Assembly (NCBI RefSeq): GCF_900105395.1
Contig: NZ_LT629775.1
Location: 8,397,501 to 8,461,500, forward strand
Source: Streptomyces sp. TLI_053
GTDB taxonomy: Bacteria > Actinomycetota > Actinomycetes > Streptomycetales > Streptomycetaceae
Reading direction: 5' to 3'
DNA: 64,000 nucleotides
This document shows, piece by piece, positions 1 through 7,970 of the stretch. How positions within the stretch are numbered: the first letter of the stretch is position 1; every line of letters starts with the position of its first letter. A program made the translations under genes and the position numbers. The notes below the pieces were generated by a model. It was not told the DNA's origin. It did not search any database and saw only the letters and a list, made by a program, of their open reading frames with translations.

Positions 1-2
1 CC

Positions 3-1637
3 TCCTACCTGCTGGACGCCTTCCTCGGCGGGCCGCCGATCCTGCCGCAGGAGTTCCGTGCCCTGATCGGCGAACTGCGCCGGACCGGCGGTGGACGGGA
101 GGCCGGTCTCCTGCTGGAACGGCTGGGGAGCGAGCGGCCGCCCCCGGTCGTCGTCGGCCTGCTGGAAGCGCTCCGGGACGACGAGGCGTTCGAGGTGCTG
201 TGCCGGGCGGCGGCCGGGCGGCCGGTCCCGGAAGTTGCCGAGGTGCTGCGCAACTTCCGGCTGGAGCGGCCGCGGCGGGGGCAGGCGGTGCAGCGGTTCG
301 TGGAGCACCTCGCGCGGGCGACCCCACCGGACCGGTTCGCGGAACTTCTGGTGGAACTGCTCGTCGGCCGGCAGGGTGTCGTCGCGGGTGCCGTGCTGCA
401 GGCCGCCCGCTGGACCGGTTCCGAGGAGGAGCTCGGCCGGCTGTTCACGGCGCTGGCCACCCGGGGCGAGGAGGCGCGCGGCGTCGCGATGGACACGCTG
501 GCCCCGGAGCTGTTGACCTACCAGGCCGACTGCGTCCTCGCCCACCTGCGCCGGAACGGTGACGAGCAGCTCGGGATGCCCCTGCTCCGCGTCGGCGCGC
601 GGAGGGTCCACACCCCACTCTTCTGGGCCGGACTGAACGAGCGCGGCTGGTTCCGGTACGCGGCCGCCCTGGTGGACGAGGCCCCGCCGGACGCCCCGCT
701 CGTGGCCTGGTACCGGCAGCTGTACCGGACGGCGCCCGGCCTGGACCGCGCGGCCCTGCGGCGGGAGGTCGGGGCGGACGGCCCGGTCGGGGAACTCGCC
801 GGCCGTGCCGCCCGGGGCGAGCCGGTCAGGGCGGCACTGGCGGCGGCGGCCCTGCACCGGAAGCCCGCGGACGTGGTCGGTCTGCTGGCCGCGCTGGCGG
901 ACCTGCCGCCGGCGCGGCCCGGCGCGGGGCCGTACCCCGATCCGGCGCCCCGGACCGCGGTGGCGGCGCGGCAGGCCGAGCTGTTGGCGATCCTCGCGGC
1001 CGCCCGGCCCCCGGCGGAACTCGCCCTGATCCTCCGGGCCCTGCGGGAGACGGGCCGGCCGGCGGAGGCGGAGCGGATCGTCGACCACCTGCTCGCCGAC
1101 GAACCCGCCGACCGGGTCGCGGCGCTGCTGGACACGCCGTTGCCGGTGGTCGGACCGACGGACCGTGACCCCGCCGGACGTTCGAACGGGACGGCGGAGC
1201 TGCTGGCCAATCGGATGCTGGCGGGTGACTCGGTGGCAGATGTGATCGGGCGCCTGCTGAGGATGGGCTGGCGGAGGAGCGCCGAGGTGCTGGCCACCGA
1301 GCTGTCCGCCCGGGGCAGGACCGGTGCGGAGATCGCCCGGGCGGCGGCGAGCCTGGTCGACCTGGCGCCGGAACTCAGCCACGCGATGACCGTGACCGTC
1401 TGCCGCCACCGGCCTCCGGAGCACGTCGCCGACTTCCTCCAGCACCTGGATCCGACGGGCCGGGGAGCGCCGGTCGGGGAGGCGATCGAGATGGTCCGCT
1501 CGGGCCGTCCGGACGACGACGTGGCCGAAGTCGGGCGGATGCTGGAGCAGCGGGGCCTCCGGGAGTTGGCGGCCCGGTTGTCGGGGCCGGCGGAGCCGCC
1601 CGGCCGGCGGCCGCGGTGGGGCCGCCGCAGGCACTGA
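3..1637 (+). CDS. Alpha-solenoid-like repeat protein, 3' part (5' end outside window)
   Basis: The frame is open to the left edge of the window, so only the last 544 codons are present and the start lies outside. I recognise no enzyme motif. The visible protein is Leu/Ala/Arg-rich and almost certainly all-helical, with irregular repeats of the form LLxxLRxxGRxxEAxxLLxxL (for example around 1020-1120, 1225-1330 and 1500-1600). This is typical of HEAT/TPR/PPR-like scaffolds. There is no membrane segment in the visible part. In actinomycetes such helical arrays often follow a signalling or DNA-binding N-terminus, so the missing part may hold the functional clue. It converges on two small exported-protein genes. 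Function unknown. Confidence 0.75.
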   Translation, partial: SYLLDAFLGGPPILPQEFRALIGELRRTGGGREAGLLLERLGSERPPPVVVGLLEALRDDEAFEVLCRAAAGRPVPEVAEVLRNFRLERPRRGQAVQRFVEHLARATPPDRFAELLVELLVGRQGVVAGAVLQAARWTGSEEELGRLFTALATRGEEARGVAMDTLAPELLTYQADCVLAHLRRNGDEQLGMPLLRVGARRVHTPLFWAGLNERGWFRYAAALVDEAPPDAPLVAWYRQLYRTAPGLDRAALRREVGADGPVGELAGRAARGEPVRAALAAAALHRKPADVVGLLAALADLPPARPGAGPYPDPAPRTAVAARQAELLAILAAARPPAELALILRALRETGRPAEAERIVDHLLADEPADRVAALLDTPLPVVGPTDRDPAGRSNGTAELLANRMLAGDSVADVIGRLLRMGWRRSAEVLATELSARGRTGAEIARAAASLVDLAPELSHAMTVTVCRHRPPEHVADFLQHLDPTGRGAPVGEAIEMVRSGRPDDDVAEVGRMLEQRGLRELAARLSGPAEPPGRRPRWGRRRH

Positions 1638-1725
1638 GAGCGGGGGCGTCCGACGGCCGGGGTGCGCCGGGCCGGCCCCCACGACCGGCCCGCCACATCC
1701 CAGTTGCAGCCTCCCGCCCCCCGGG

Positions 1726-1947
1726 TCAGCCGTTCTCGGCCGCCGTGTCGGCGTCGGCCGCGGCGGCGGCGCTCTCGGCGGCGTCCAGCTTCTGCTGGAG
1801 GTCCCCGGGCGGCGCGTCGTCGGCCGTACCGGGTGCGGCCGCGCCGGGGGCGGCGTTCCCGGGTGCGGCCGGGCCGCAGCCGGTGAGCAGTGCCGCTCCG
1901 GCCAGCAGCACGGCCGCGAGCACCCCGGCGGCGGGCCGGCGGGTCAC
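1726..1947 (-). CDS. Small putative lipoprotein, 73 aa
   Basis: A 73-residue exported protein of unknown function. It has an Arg-rich n-region, a hydrophobic core and a lipobox (LLTGC, Cys near residue 24), followed by an Ala/Gly/Pro-rich linker and a short acidic helical tail. The chosen GTG start overlaps the stop of the upstream gene (GTGA), which argues for translational coupling. A longer ATG start at 1977 would bury the signal peptide behind ten extra residues. The product is probably anchored to the outer face of the membrane and may act with its upstream partner. No homologous family is recognised. Confidence 0.6.
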   Translation of the reverse strand: MTRRPAAGVLAAVLLAGAALLTGCGPAAPGNAAPGAAAPGTADDAPPGDLQQKLDAAESAAAAADADTAAENG

Positions 1948-2396
1948 TTGCCGGCGCCCTTGCCGTGGGCGGCGCACCAGGTCGCCACGGACTTGAGGTC
2001 GTCCTGCCGCGACTTCAGGGTGCCGACCAGGGCCTTGCGGGCGGTCAGCCGGCCGTTGAGGTAGGTCTCCACCTCGGTGTGTCCGGCGGCCTTGGCGTTG
2101 GCGACCCGCTGCTCCAGCCGGGCGACGGAGCCGGCCACGGTGGCGCTCCCGTTCAGCCGGTTGAGCGCGTTGGTGAGGTGCCCCTCGGTGCTGGGCAGCC
2201 GCTTGCAGATGGTCCTGGCCCCGTCACCGGTGGGCGTCGGCAGGGCGGTCGGCGAGGTGGCGGCGGCCGGCCCGGTGCTCGGGGCCGCCGGAGCGGCCTG
2301 GGCGGCGGGCGTGGTGGCCAGCAGCGCACCGGCCAGGGCGAGGGCACCGAGCGCGCCGGCCCGGCGACCGGAGGGGAGGCGGTTGACTGCGGGCAT
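1944..2396 (-). CDS. Secreted helical protein of unknown function
   Basis: A 150-residue protein with a Sec-type signal peptide (RR n-region, Ala/Leu core, AQA-AP cleavage site near residue 33). After a Pro/Thr/Ala spacer comes a roughly 90-residue helical domain with two cysteines, one in TICKRLP and one in WCAAHG near the end; they could form a disulfide. The ATG at 2396 is chosen because GAGAGGAC lies just upstream and the signal peptide begins directly after it; the frame is open further upstream without a better start. The stop overlaps the start of the 73-aa lipoprotein gene. Both lie downstream of the kinase pair, separated from it by a tandem-repeat stretch. Confidence 0.6.
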   Translation of the reverse strand: MPAVNRLPSGRRAGALGALALAGALLATTPAAQAAPAAPSTGPAAATSPTALPTPTGDGARTICKRLPSTEGHLTNALNRLNGSATVAGSVARLEQRVANAKAAGHTEVETYLNGRLTARKALVGTLKSRQDDLKSVATWCAAHGKGAGK

Positions 2397-2499
2397 GTGA
2401 CGTCCTCTCGTCGGCCCGGACCCGGACGGTCCGGTGCGGTCGGGTCGGACGGTAGAGCGCGTTCTTGTGGAATCCCTGTGGAACGGCCGCGGCTCCAAC

Positions 2500-2643
2500 G
2501 GGTCCGTTCAGCCTCCCGGGTCCGTTCAGCTTCCCGGGTCTGTTCGGCTTCCCGGGTCCGTTCAGCTTCCCGGGTCTGTTCGGCTTCCCGGGTCTGTTCG
2601 GCTTCCCGGGCCCGTTCAGCCTCCCGGGCCCGTTCGGTGCCCC
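2500..2643. repeat. 18-bp tandem repeat, about 8 copies
   Basis: Eight back-to-back 18-bp units close to gggtccgttcagcttccc, with a second variant gggtctgttcggcttccc. The last two units run into the 3' end of the sensor kinase gene, whose stop codon lies at 2616-2618. The unit length is a multiple of three, so copy-number changes would not shift a reading frame. No spacers separate the units. Confidence 0.9.
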
Positions 2644-4124
2644 GGACCGGAGAGCCAGTCCCGGCGGGCCGGGAGTTCGAGGGTCGGCGCGTCCGGCCGG
2701 GGGAGCGGGAGGAGCACCTCGGCCCGGCAGCCGGCGGCGCCGTCGGGCGGCGCGGTGAGGGCGGCGCTCCCCCGGTGCAGCGCGGCCTGCTGGGCGACCA
2801 GGGTGAGCCCGAGGCCCGAACCGGGACTGTCCCGACGGCGGTGGAAGCGCTGGAACACCGCCGTCCGGCTCTCCGGCGGCACCCCGGGACCGTTGTCGTC
2901 CACGGTGAGTCGGGCCTGCGGGCCCTCGGCGGAGAGCCGGACGGCGACGCGGGCCGGGACGCCGTCGGCGCCGCCGTGCACGGCGGCGTTGCCGAGGAGG
3001 TTGGCGAGCATGATCCGCAGTCCGGACTCCCAGCCGAAGAACCGCAGTTCGGCCGGGGCGTGCACGGCGAACTCGGTGCCGGGGTGGCGGCGGCGGGCCT
3101 CCACGACCGCCGCGTCGACGAGTTCGGCGAGGTCGAGCGGCTGGAACGCGTCCAGCTGGACCAGGTCGCCCCGGGCCAGGGTGCTGAGCGCGGTGAGCAG
3201 GTCGAGCAGTCGCGCGTGGTCCTGCCGCAGCTCCGTCACCACCTCGTCCCGGTCGGCGGCGGGCAGGTCCGGGTGGGCGGCCAGCACGTCGAGGTTGGTG
3301 CGCAGGCTCATCAGCGGGGTGCGCAGCTCGTGCGAGGCGTCGGCGGAGAACGCCCGTGCGGTGTCGAGCGCCTGGGCCGTCCGCCGGGCCTGTTCGTCGT
3401 AGCGGGTGAGGAGCAGCGCGAGGGCCGAGGACAGCTCGTCGACCTCGGCCGTCCCGGTCCGCTCGGGGACGAACCCGTGACCGCCGGGGCCGTGCGGAGC
3501 GCCGGCGGGTGACGCCGCCGGGTCCAGCCCGGCGGCGCGGCGGCTGAGCCGCCGCAGCGGGGCGGTGGCCCGCTCGGCGAGCGCGAAGCCGAGCAGCGCG
3601 GAGACCGGGGCCGACACCAGGGCCACGAGCAGGACCCGCCGCCGCACCGCGGCCGCCTGCCGGTCGGCCGGTCCGGTGGGGGCGATCACCTGCAGCAGGC
3701 CGGCGCCCTTGCCGTTCCCGCCCCCACCGGCCGCCCGGGTGAGGACCCGCCAGGAGCCGGCGCGGTCCCGGACCGTGACCGGCCCGCCGCCCGGGTCGCC
3801 CGGGAGGACGCCGGCGTCGTCCGGCTGCGGGCCGACGGACAGCAGCACACCGCCGTCGGTGCCGGTCACCCGCACCCCCAGGTCCAGGGCGGCGTCCACC
3901 ACCTTGCGCTGCTGGTTCTGCTCCACCTTGGGCCGGCCCTTGCTGTCGGCGGCCACCAGCGCCCGGACGCTCGGCAGCAGGGCGGCCGCGCGTTCCCCGA
4001 GCCGGGCGTCCTGCTGGTGCCGCAGGTCCCGGCCGACCAGCGGCAGCAGCAGCAGACCCGCGAGCACCACCAGCAGCGGCACCACGGCCGCCGCCCAGAG
4101 CGCGATCCGGGTGGAGAGCCTCAC
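2616..4124 (-). CDS. Two-component sensor histidine kinase
   Basis: A 502-residue membrane sensor kinase. There is a TM helix near residues 8-30, an extracytoplasmic sensor region of about 130 residues, a second TM near 162-184 and a HAMP-like linker. The HisKA dimerisation helix carries phospho-acceptor His265 in ASHELRTPL. The HATPase_c domain shows an N-box (NLLGNA, about 375-380), G1 (DDNGPGV, about 409-415) and G2 (GSGLGL, about 435-440). It should autophosphorylate and pass phosphate to the regulator encoded just upstream. Its GTG start overlaps that gene's stop (GTGA), so the two are translationally coupled. The extreme C-terminus is low-complexity and lies within the tandem-repeat tract. 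The signal sensed cannot be read from the sequence. Confidence 0.93.
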   Translation of the reverse strand: MRLSTRIALWAAAVVPLLVVLAGLLLLPLVGRDLRHQQDARLGERAAALLPSVRALVAADSKGRPKVEQNQQRKVVDAALDLGVRVTGTDGGVLLSVGPQPDDAGVLPGDPGGGPVTVRDRAGSWRVLTRAAGGGGNGKGAGLLQVIAPTGPADRQAAAVRRRVLLVALVSAPVSALLGFALAERATAPLRRLSRRAAGLDPAASPAGAPHGPGGHGFVPERTGTAEVDELSSALALLLTRYDEQARRTAQALDTARAFSADASHELRTPLMSLRTNLDVLAAHPDLPAADRDEVVTELRQDHARLLDLLTALSTLARGDLVQLDAFQPLDLAELVDAAVVEARRRHPGTEFAVHAPAELRFFGWESGLRIMLANLLGNAAVHGGADGVPARVAVRLSAEGPQARLTVDDNGPGVPPESRTAVFQRFHRRRDSPGSGLGLTLVAQQAALHRGSAALTAPPDGAAGCRAEVLLPLPRPDAPTLELPARRDWLSGPGHRTGPGG

Positions 4125-4864
4125 CGCGGGGCCTGCCGCGATCCGTCGGGTCCGCCGGGTGTCCGCAGCACGAAGCCGACGCCCCGGACGGTGTGGATCA
4201 GCCGGGGCCGCCCGCCGGCCTCGGTCTTGCGCCGCAGGTAGCTGACGAAGGTGTCGACGGCGTCGCTGCGCACCTCGACGTCGTAGCCCCAGACGCGCTC
4301 CAGCAGCAGTTCGCGCGACAGCACCAGGCCGGCGTTCCGGGCCAGGTGCGTCAGCAGTTCGAACTCGCGCCGGGTGAGGGCGAGTTCCTCGCCGTCCAGG
4401 TGGGCCAGGCGGGTGCCGGGGTCGAGGCTGAGCGGGCCGGCGAGCACCCGGTCGTCCGGCTGCGGCGGCCGGCGGCGGAGCAGGGCCCGCAACCGCAGGA
4501 CGAGTTCCTCCAGGGCGAACGGCTTGACCAGGTAGTCGTCGGCGCCCGCCTGGAGTCCGGCGACCCGGTCGGCGGCCTCGTCGAGCGCGGACAGCATCAG
4601 CACCGGGAGGTCGTCGCCCCGGGCGCGCAGGCGGCGGCAGACCTCGACGCCGCCGATGCCGGGCATCGACACGTCGAGCACCAGCACGTCGGGCGGTTCG
4701 GTGGCCATCCGGGTCAGCGCCGCCCCGCCGTCCTCGGCGAGGGACACCGTGAAGCCGCTCAGCCGAAGTCCGCGCTCCAGCCCCCGGCGGATCGCCGCGT
4801 CGTCGTCGACCACCAGGACCCGCCCGCCGGTCCCAGTCGTGTCCCCGGTCCCACTCGCCCGCAT
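4121..4864 (-). CDS. OmpR/PhoB-family response regulator
   Basis: A 247-residue response regulator. The N-terminal receiver domain has the acidic pocket (VVDDD, about 18-22), phospho-acceptor Asp64 in LVLDVSMPG and the switch Lys114 in YLVKPF. The C-terminal winged-helix (Trans_reg_C) domain contains LTRREFELL, the RELLLERVWG recognition region and the VDTFVSYLRRK ending typical of OmpR/PhoB. It binds DNA after phosphorylation by the coupled kinase downstream. The ATG at 4864 has GGAGGAG eight bases upstream; the frame is open for 69 more codons but these read as repeat-rich non-coding sequence. The upstream region carries a 20-bp tandem repeat where the gene's promoter should lie. Confidence 0.95.
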   Translation of the reverse strand: MRASGTGDTTGTGGRVLVVDDDAAIRRGLERGLRLSGFTVSLAEDGGAALTRMATEPPDVLVLDVSMPGIGGVEVCRRLRARGDDLPVLMLSALDEAADRVAGLQAGADDYLVKPFALEELVLRLRALLRRRPPQPDDRVLAGPLSLDPGTRLAHLDGEELALTRREFELLTHLARNAGLVLSRELLLERVWGYDVEVRSDAVDTFVSYLRRKTEAGGRPRLIHTVRGVGFVLRTPGGPDGSRQAPR

Positions 4865-4964
4865 CGGCGCCTCCTCCGTCCGGCCGCCGACCCTCTCACA
4901 CCGGGGCGCCGCCCGGCCCCCGGGGGTCTCCCGGACCGGCCCGGACGGCGCCGGTCGAACGGGA

Positions 4965-5027
4965 CGGTGACGGAACGGGAGAGCCGGTGACGGAACGGGA
5001 GAGCCGGTGACGGAACGGGGGAGCCGG
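4965..5027. repeat. 20-bp tandem repeat, nearly 3 copies, in a divergent promoter region
   Basis: The unit gagccggtgacggaacggga occurs at 4981-5000 and, with one change, at 5001-5020, with a partial copy before and after. It lies between the divergent response-regulator and dehydrogenase genes, where it could bind a regulator or be a neutral expansion. Confidence 0.8.
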
Positions 5028-5064
5028 GCCGGGCGGTGCCGGGCGGGTCTGGAAGAGTGCGGGC

Positions 5065-6027
5065 ATGACACTCCGCTGCGCCGTACTCGACGACTTCCAG
5101 GGCGTCGCCACCACGATCGCCGACTGGTCCCCCGTGGCCGACCGGGTGGAGGTCGTGACGTTCCGCGAGCATCCGGCCTCGGTGGCGGAACTCGTCGCGG
5201 CGGTCGCCGATTTCGACATCGTGGTGACGCTGCGGGAGCGGATCGCCTTTCCGGCGGAGGTGTTCGAGCGGCTGCCCCGGCTGCGGCTGCTGGTCGCCTC
5301 GGGGATGCGGAACTCGGTGATCGACCACGCGGCGGCCCGCGCCCACGGGGTCACCGTGTGCGGGACGGCCAGTTCGTCCACGCCGCCGGTGGAGCTGACC
5401 TGGGCGCTGCTGCTCGGGCTGGCCCGCGGCCTGGTCGAGGAGAGCACGGCGCTGCGGAACGGCGGGCCGTGGCAGAGCACGGTGGGCGCGGATCTGGCGG
5501 GACGCCGGCTGGGCCTGCTGGGCCTGGGGAAGATCGGCGCCCGGGTCGCCCGGGTGGGGCTCGCCTTCGACATGGACGTACTGGCCTGGAGCAGCAACCT
5601 CACCGGGGAGCGGGCGGCCGAGGTGGGCGTGCGCCGGGCGGGGTCGAAGGAGGAGCTGCTGCGGGAGAGCGACTTCGTCTCCGTGCACCTCGCGCTCGGG
5701 GACCGCACCCGGGGGCTGCTCGGCGCGCCGGAGCTGGCGCTGATGCGGCCGGACGCGTACCTGGTCAACACCTCCCGGGCGGCGATCGTGGACCAGGGGG
5801 CGCTGCTGGCGGCACTGGCGGCGGGGCGGATCGCGGGCGCGGCGGTGGACGTGTTCGACCAGGAGCCGCTGCCGGCGGACGACCCGGTGCGGACGGCGCC
5901 CCGGCTGCTGGCGACCCCGCACCTGGGGTACGTGTCGCGGGACAACTACCGGCGCTACTACGGCGAGGCGGTGGAGGACATCGCGGCCTTCCTGGCCGGG
6001 GCGCCGGTCCGCGTGCTGGGCGACTGA
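5065..6027 (+). CDS. D-isomer-specific 2-hydroxyacid dehydrogenase
   Basis: A 320-residue NAD(P)-dependent oxidoreductase, predicted to interconvert a 2-oxoacid and its D-2-hydroxyacid in the cytoplasm. The Rossmann motif GLLGLGKIG lies at about 150-158. The catalytic triad of the family is present: Arg238 (NTSRA), Glu267 (DQEPLP) and His286 (TPHLGY). The length fits the family (310-340). The substrate cannot be assigned; glyoxylate/hydroxypyruvate-type acids are typical. The gene stands alone, divergent from the two-component pair. Its last codons (APVRVLGD) form the first unit of a 37-bp tandem repeat that continues past the stop. Confidence 0.9.
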   Translation: MTLRCAVLDDFQGVATTIADWSPVADRVEVVTFREHPASVAELVAAVADFDIVVTLRERIAFPAEVFERLPRLRLLVASGMRNSVIDHAAARAHGVTVCGTASSSTPPVELTWALLLGLARGLVEESTALRNGGPWQSTVGADLAGRRLGLLGLGKIGARVARVGLAFDMDVLAWSSNLTGERAAEVGVRRAGSKEELLRESDFVSVHLALGDRTRGLLGAPELALMRPDAYLVNTSRAAIVDQGALLAALAAGRIAGAAVDVFDQEPLPADDPVRTAPRLLATPHLGYVSRDNYRRYYGEAVEDIAAFLAGAPVRVLGD

Positions 6028-6101
6028 CGACCCTCGGACGCCGGTCCGCGTGCTGGGCGACCGATGACCCTCGGACGCCGGTCCGCGTGCTGGGCGACCG
6101 A
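6002..6101. repeat. 37-bp tandem repeat copying the gene's 3' end
   Basis: Units begin with cgccggtccgcgtgctgggc at 6002, 6039 and 6076 (period 37; about 2.7 copies). The first unit spans the last codons and stop of the dehydrogenase gene; the later units are non-coding copies of it. This is the footprint of a local tandem duplication across a stop codon. Confidence 0.9.
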
Positions 6102-6129
6102 CCGACGGCCCCCGGGGGCCGTCGGTCGG
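6098..6129. terminator. Bidirectional hairpin terminator
   Basis: A perfect inverted repeat with 15-bp arms (ccgaccgacggcccc at 6098-6112 and its complement at 6115-6129) between convergent genes. No T-run follows, as is usual in streptomycetes. It should end transcripts from both sides. Confidence 0.8.
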
Positions 6130-6180
6130 CGGCCCGCCACCCCCACGACGGGGTGACGGGCCGCGGTGCGGGCGCCGCGG

Positions 6181-7773
6181 TCAGGAGACCGAGACAGCGC
6201 TCCAGGCGGCCGCGACGGCCTTGTACTCGGTGCTGGTGGCGCCGTAGAGGTCCTTGGCGGCGCTCAGCGAAGCGGCCCGCGCGCCCTTGTAGTTGGTGGT
6301 GGAGGTCATGTAGACCGTCAGCGCGCGGTACCAGATCTTGGCGATCTTCTGGTTGCCGATCCCGGTGACCGTCGAACCGTTGCAGGTCGGGCTGTTGTAG
6401 CTGACGCCGTCGATGGTCTTCGCGCCGCTGCCCTCGCTGGCGAGGTAGAACCAGTGGTTGCCGACACCCGAGGAGTTGTGCACGTCGAGCTGGCCGACCT
6501 TGCTGGTCCAGCAGTCGGCGGACCGGCCGTCCAGCGAGGGCTTGTCGAAGCGGCGCAGCCACGGCGGGGTGGACTGGTCGCTGAACAGGTAGTCGCCCTT
6601 GTCCACCGGGTTGTGGGCGTAGAACTCGACCATGGTGCCGAAGATGTCCGAGGTGGACTCGTTGAGGCCGCCGGACTCGCCGCTGTAGCGGAGGTTGGCG
6701 GTGGCGCTGGTGACGCCGTGGGTCATCTCGTGGCCCATGGTGTCGAGGTCGACCTGCTCGGGGTCGGTGACGCCGTCGCCGTCGCCGGTCATCATGCAGA
6801 AGCAGCTGTCGGACCACTGGGCGTTGTCCCACTTGGTGCCGACGTGCACGAAGACGGTGGCGCCCTTGCCGTCGTTCTTGATGCCGCTGCGGTTGAAGGT
6901 GTTCTTGTAGTAGTCGTACGTCCAGGCGGTGTTGGCGTGGGCGTCGACGGCCGCGGTGGCGCGGTCGGTGGAGAACTTCTTCCCGTCGCCCCAGACGTTG
7001 TCGGTGTCGGTGAAGAGGGTGCCGGAGTTCGCGTTGAGCGAGCCGGCGGCGACGTTGCGGGCGTCCTTGGTGATGTGGCCGCGGGTCGGGTCCTTCAGCG
7101 AGAAGCCGCCGGTCTGCGCGGTGGTGTCGATGGTGATGTCACCGGTGTACTCGGAGTGGCCGGTGCCGGTGGCCTGGTGCTCGGCGTCGTAGGCCTCGAT
7201 CTGCTCACCGGTGTTGGCGTCGGTGACGACGATCCGGCCGGCCGGCTGGCCGTGGTCGCCGGTGCCCTCGACGGTGGTGCGCCAGGCGAGGCGCGGGGTG
7301 CCGTCGGCGGCCCAGACGACGAGTTCGGGGCTGCTGGTGGCGTCGCCGACGCCGGGGGCGGCCTCGAGCGCGCGGCCCGCGGTGAGCTGGGCGGGGATCT
7401 TGGGGACGATCGTGCGCACGGCGGCGTCGTGGGCGGCCGCGCGGGAGGAGTCCTTGAGCCGGCCGCGGGAGTCCTGGTGGACCACCAGGTCGCCGCCGAC
7501 CACGGGCAGGCCGAGGTAGGTGCGGTCGAAGCGCACGTGCTGGGTGCCGTCGGCGTCCAGCACGACGTCCTTGACGACGAGGTCCTGGCCGTCGGCGAAG
7601 CCGAACACCGAAGCGTTGTGCGCGACGTTGGCCCGGGCCTGGGCGATCGCCGCGTCACGGCCGGCGGGGGCGGCGGACGCGGTCCCGGCGGTGACGGTGG
7701 CGGCGACGAGGGCGGCGGTGGCGGCTATGGCTCCGGCCGTGAGGAAGCGGCGAGATGAGGAGGTGGGGCTCAC
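6181..7773 (-). CDS. Secreted M4-family (thermolysin-like) zinc metalloprotease
   Basis: A 530-residue extracellular protease preproenzyme. A Sec signal peptide (RR n-region; cleavage near TASA-AP, residue 35) is followed by an FTP/PepSY-type propeptide to about residue 200 and then the catalytic domain. The zinc site is HEMTH (His348, Glu349, His352) with third ligand Glu372 in GGLNESTSD, the classic M4 arrangement. The length fits streptomycete M4 proteases. The GTG start at 7773 has GGAG six bases upstream. Likely role: nutrient scavenging from extracellular protein. It converges with the dehydrogenase gene across a hairpin. Propeptide removal and catalysis outside the cell are family knowledge. 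Confidence 0.95.
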   Translation of the reverse strand: MSPTSSSRRFLTAGAIAATAALVAATVTAGTASAAPAGRDAAIAQARANVAHNASVFGFADGQDLVVKDVVLDADGTQHVRFDRTYLGLPVVGGDLVVHQDSRGRLKDSSRAAAHDAAVRTIVPKIPAQLTAGRALEAAPGVGDATSSPELVVWAADGTPRLAWRTTVEGTGDHGQPAGRIVVTDANTGEQIEAYDAEHQATGTGHSEYTGDITIDTTAQTGGFSLKDPTRGHITKDARNVAAGSLNANSGTLFTDTDNVWGDGKKFSTDRATAAVDAHANTAWTYDYYKNTFNRSGIKNDGKGATVFVHVGTKWDNAQWSDSCFCMMTGDGDGVTDPEQVDLDTMGHEMTHGVTSATANLRYSGESGGLNESTSDIFGTMVEFYAHNPVDKGDYLFSDQSTPPWLRRFDKPSLDGRSADCWTSKVGQLDVHNSSGVGNHWFYLASEGSGAKTIDGVSYNSPTCNGSTVTGIGNQKIAKIWYRALTVYMTSTTNYKGARAASLSAAKDLYGATSTEYKAVAAAWSAVSVS

Positions 7774-7847
7774 TCTGACTCCAGTCGGGGATGCTGCGTG
7801 ATGCAGGGATGAGAGCTGGGTTGAGATTGACGGTGCGCAGTCATCCA

Positions 7848-7877
7848 GGGCTAGAGCGAACGTCAGAACTTTGCCAA
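7848..7877 (-). promoter_or_regulatory. Candidate promoter for the M4 protease
   Basis: On the minus strand TTGGCA (7877-7872) and TAGCCC (7853-7848) are separated by 18 bp, a plausible vegetative promoter about 75 bp upstream of the protease start. An inverted repeat GATCA-aatg-TGATC at 7893-7906 lies just upstream and could be an operator. Confidence 0.4.
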
Positions 7878-7970
7878 TTCGTGTCCTGTACTGATCAAAT
7901 GTGATCGCTTTTGAGTTGTCTGTTCACGTTCGGGCCGGGCGCGGCGGTGCCGTTGCCGTACGCTCGCGGA

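Noticed and set aside
2465..2758. Plus-strand frame with repeated GPFSFPGLFGFP-like peptide
   Set aside because: It is a by-product of the 18-bp DNA repeat and the antisense of the sensor kinase end; no ribosome site or signal peptide.
6002..6101. 37-bp repeats as a CRISPR array
   Set aside because: Units are contiguous with no spacers, begin inside a gene, and no cas genes are present.
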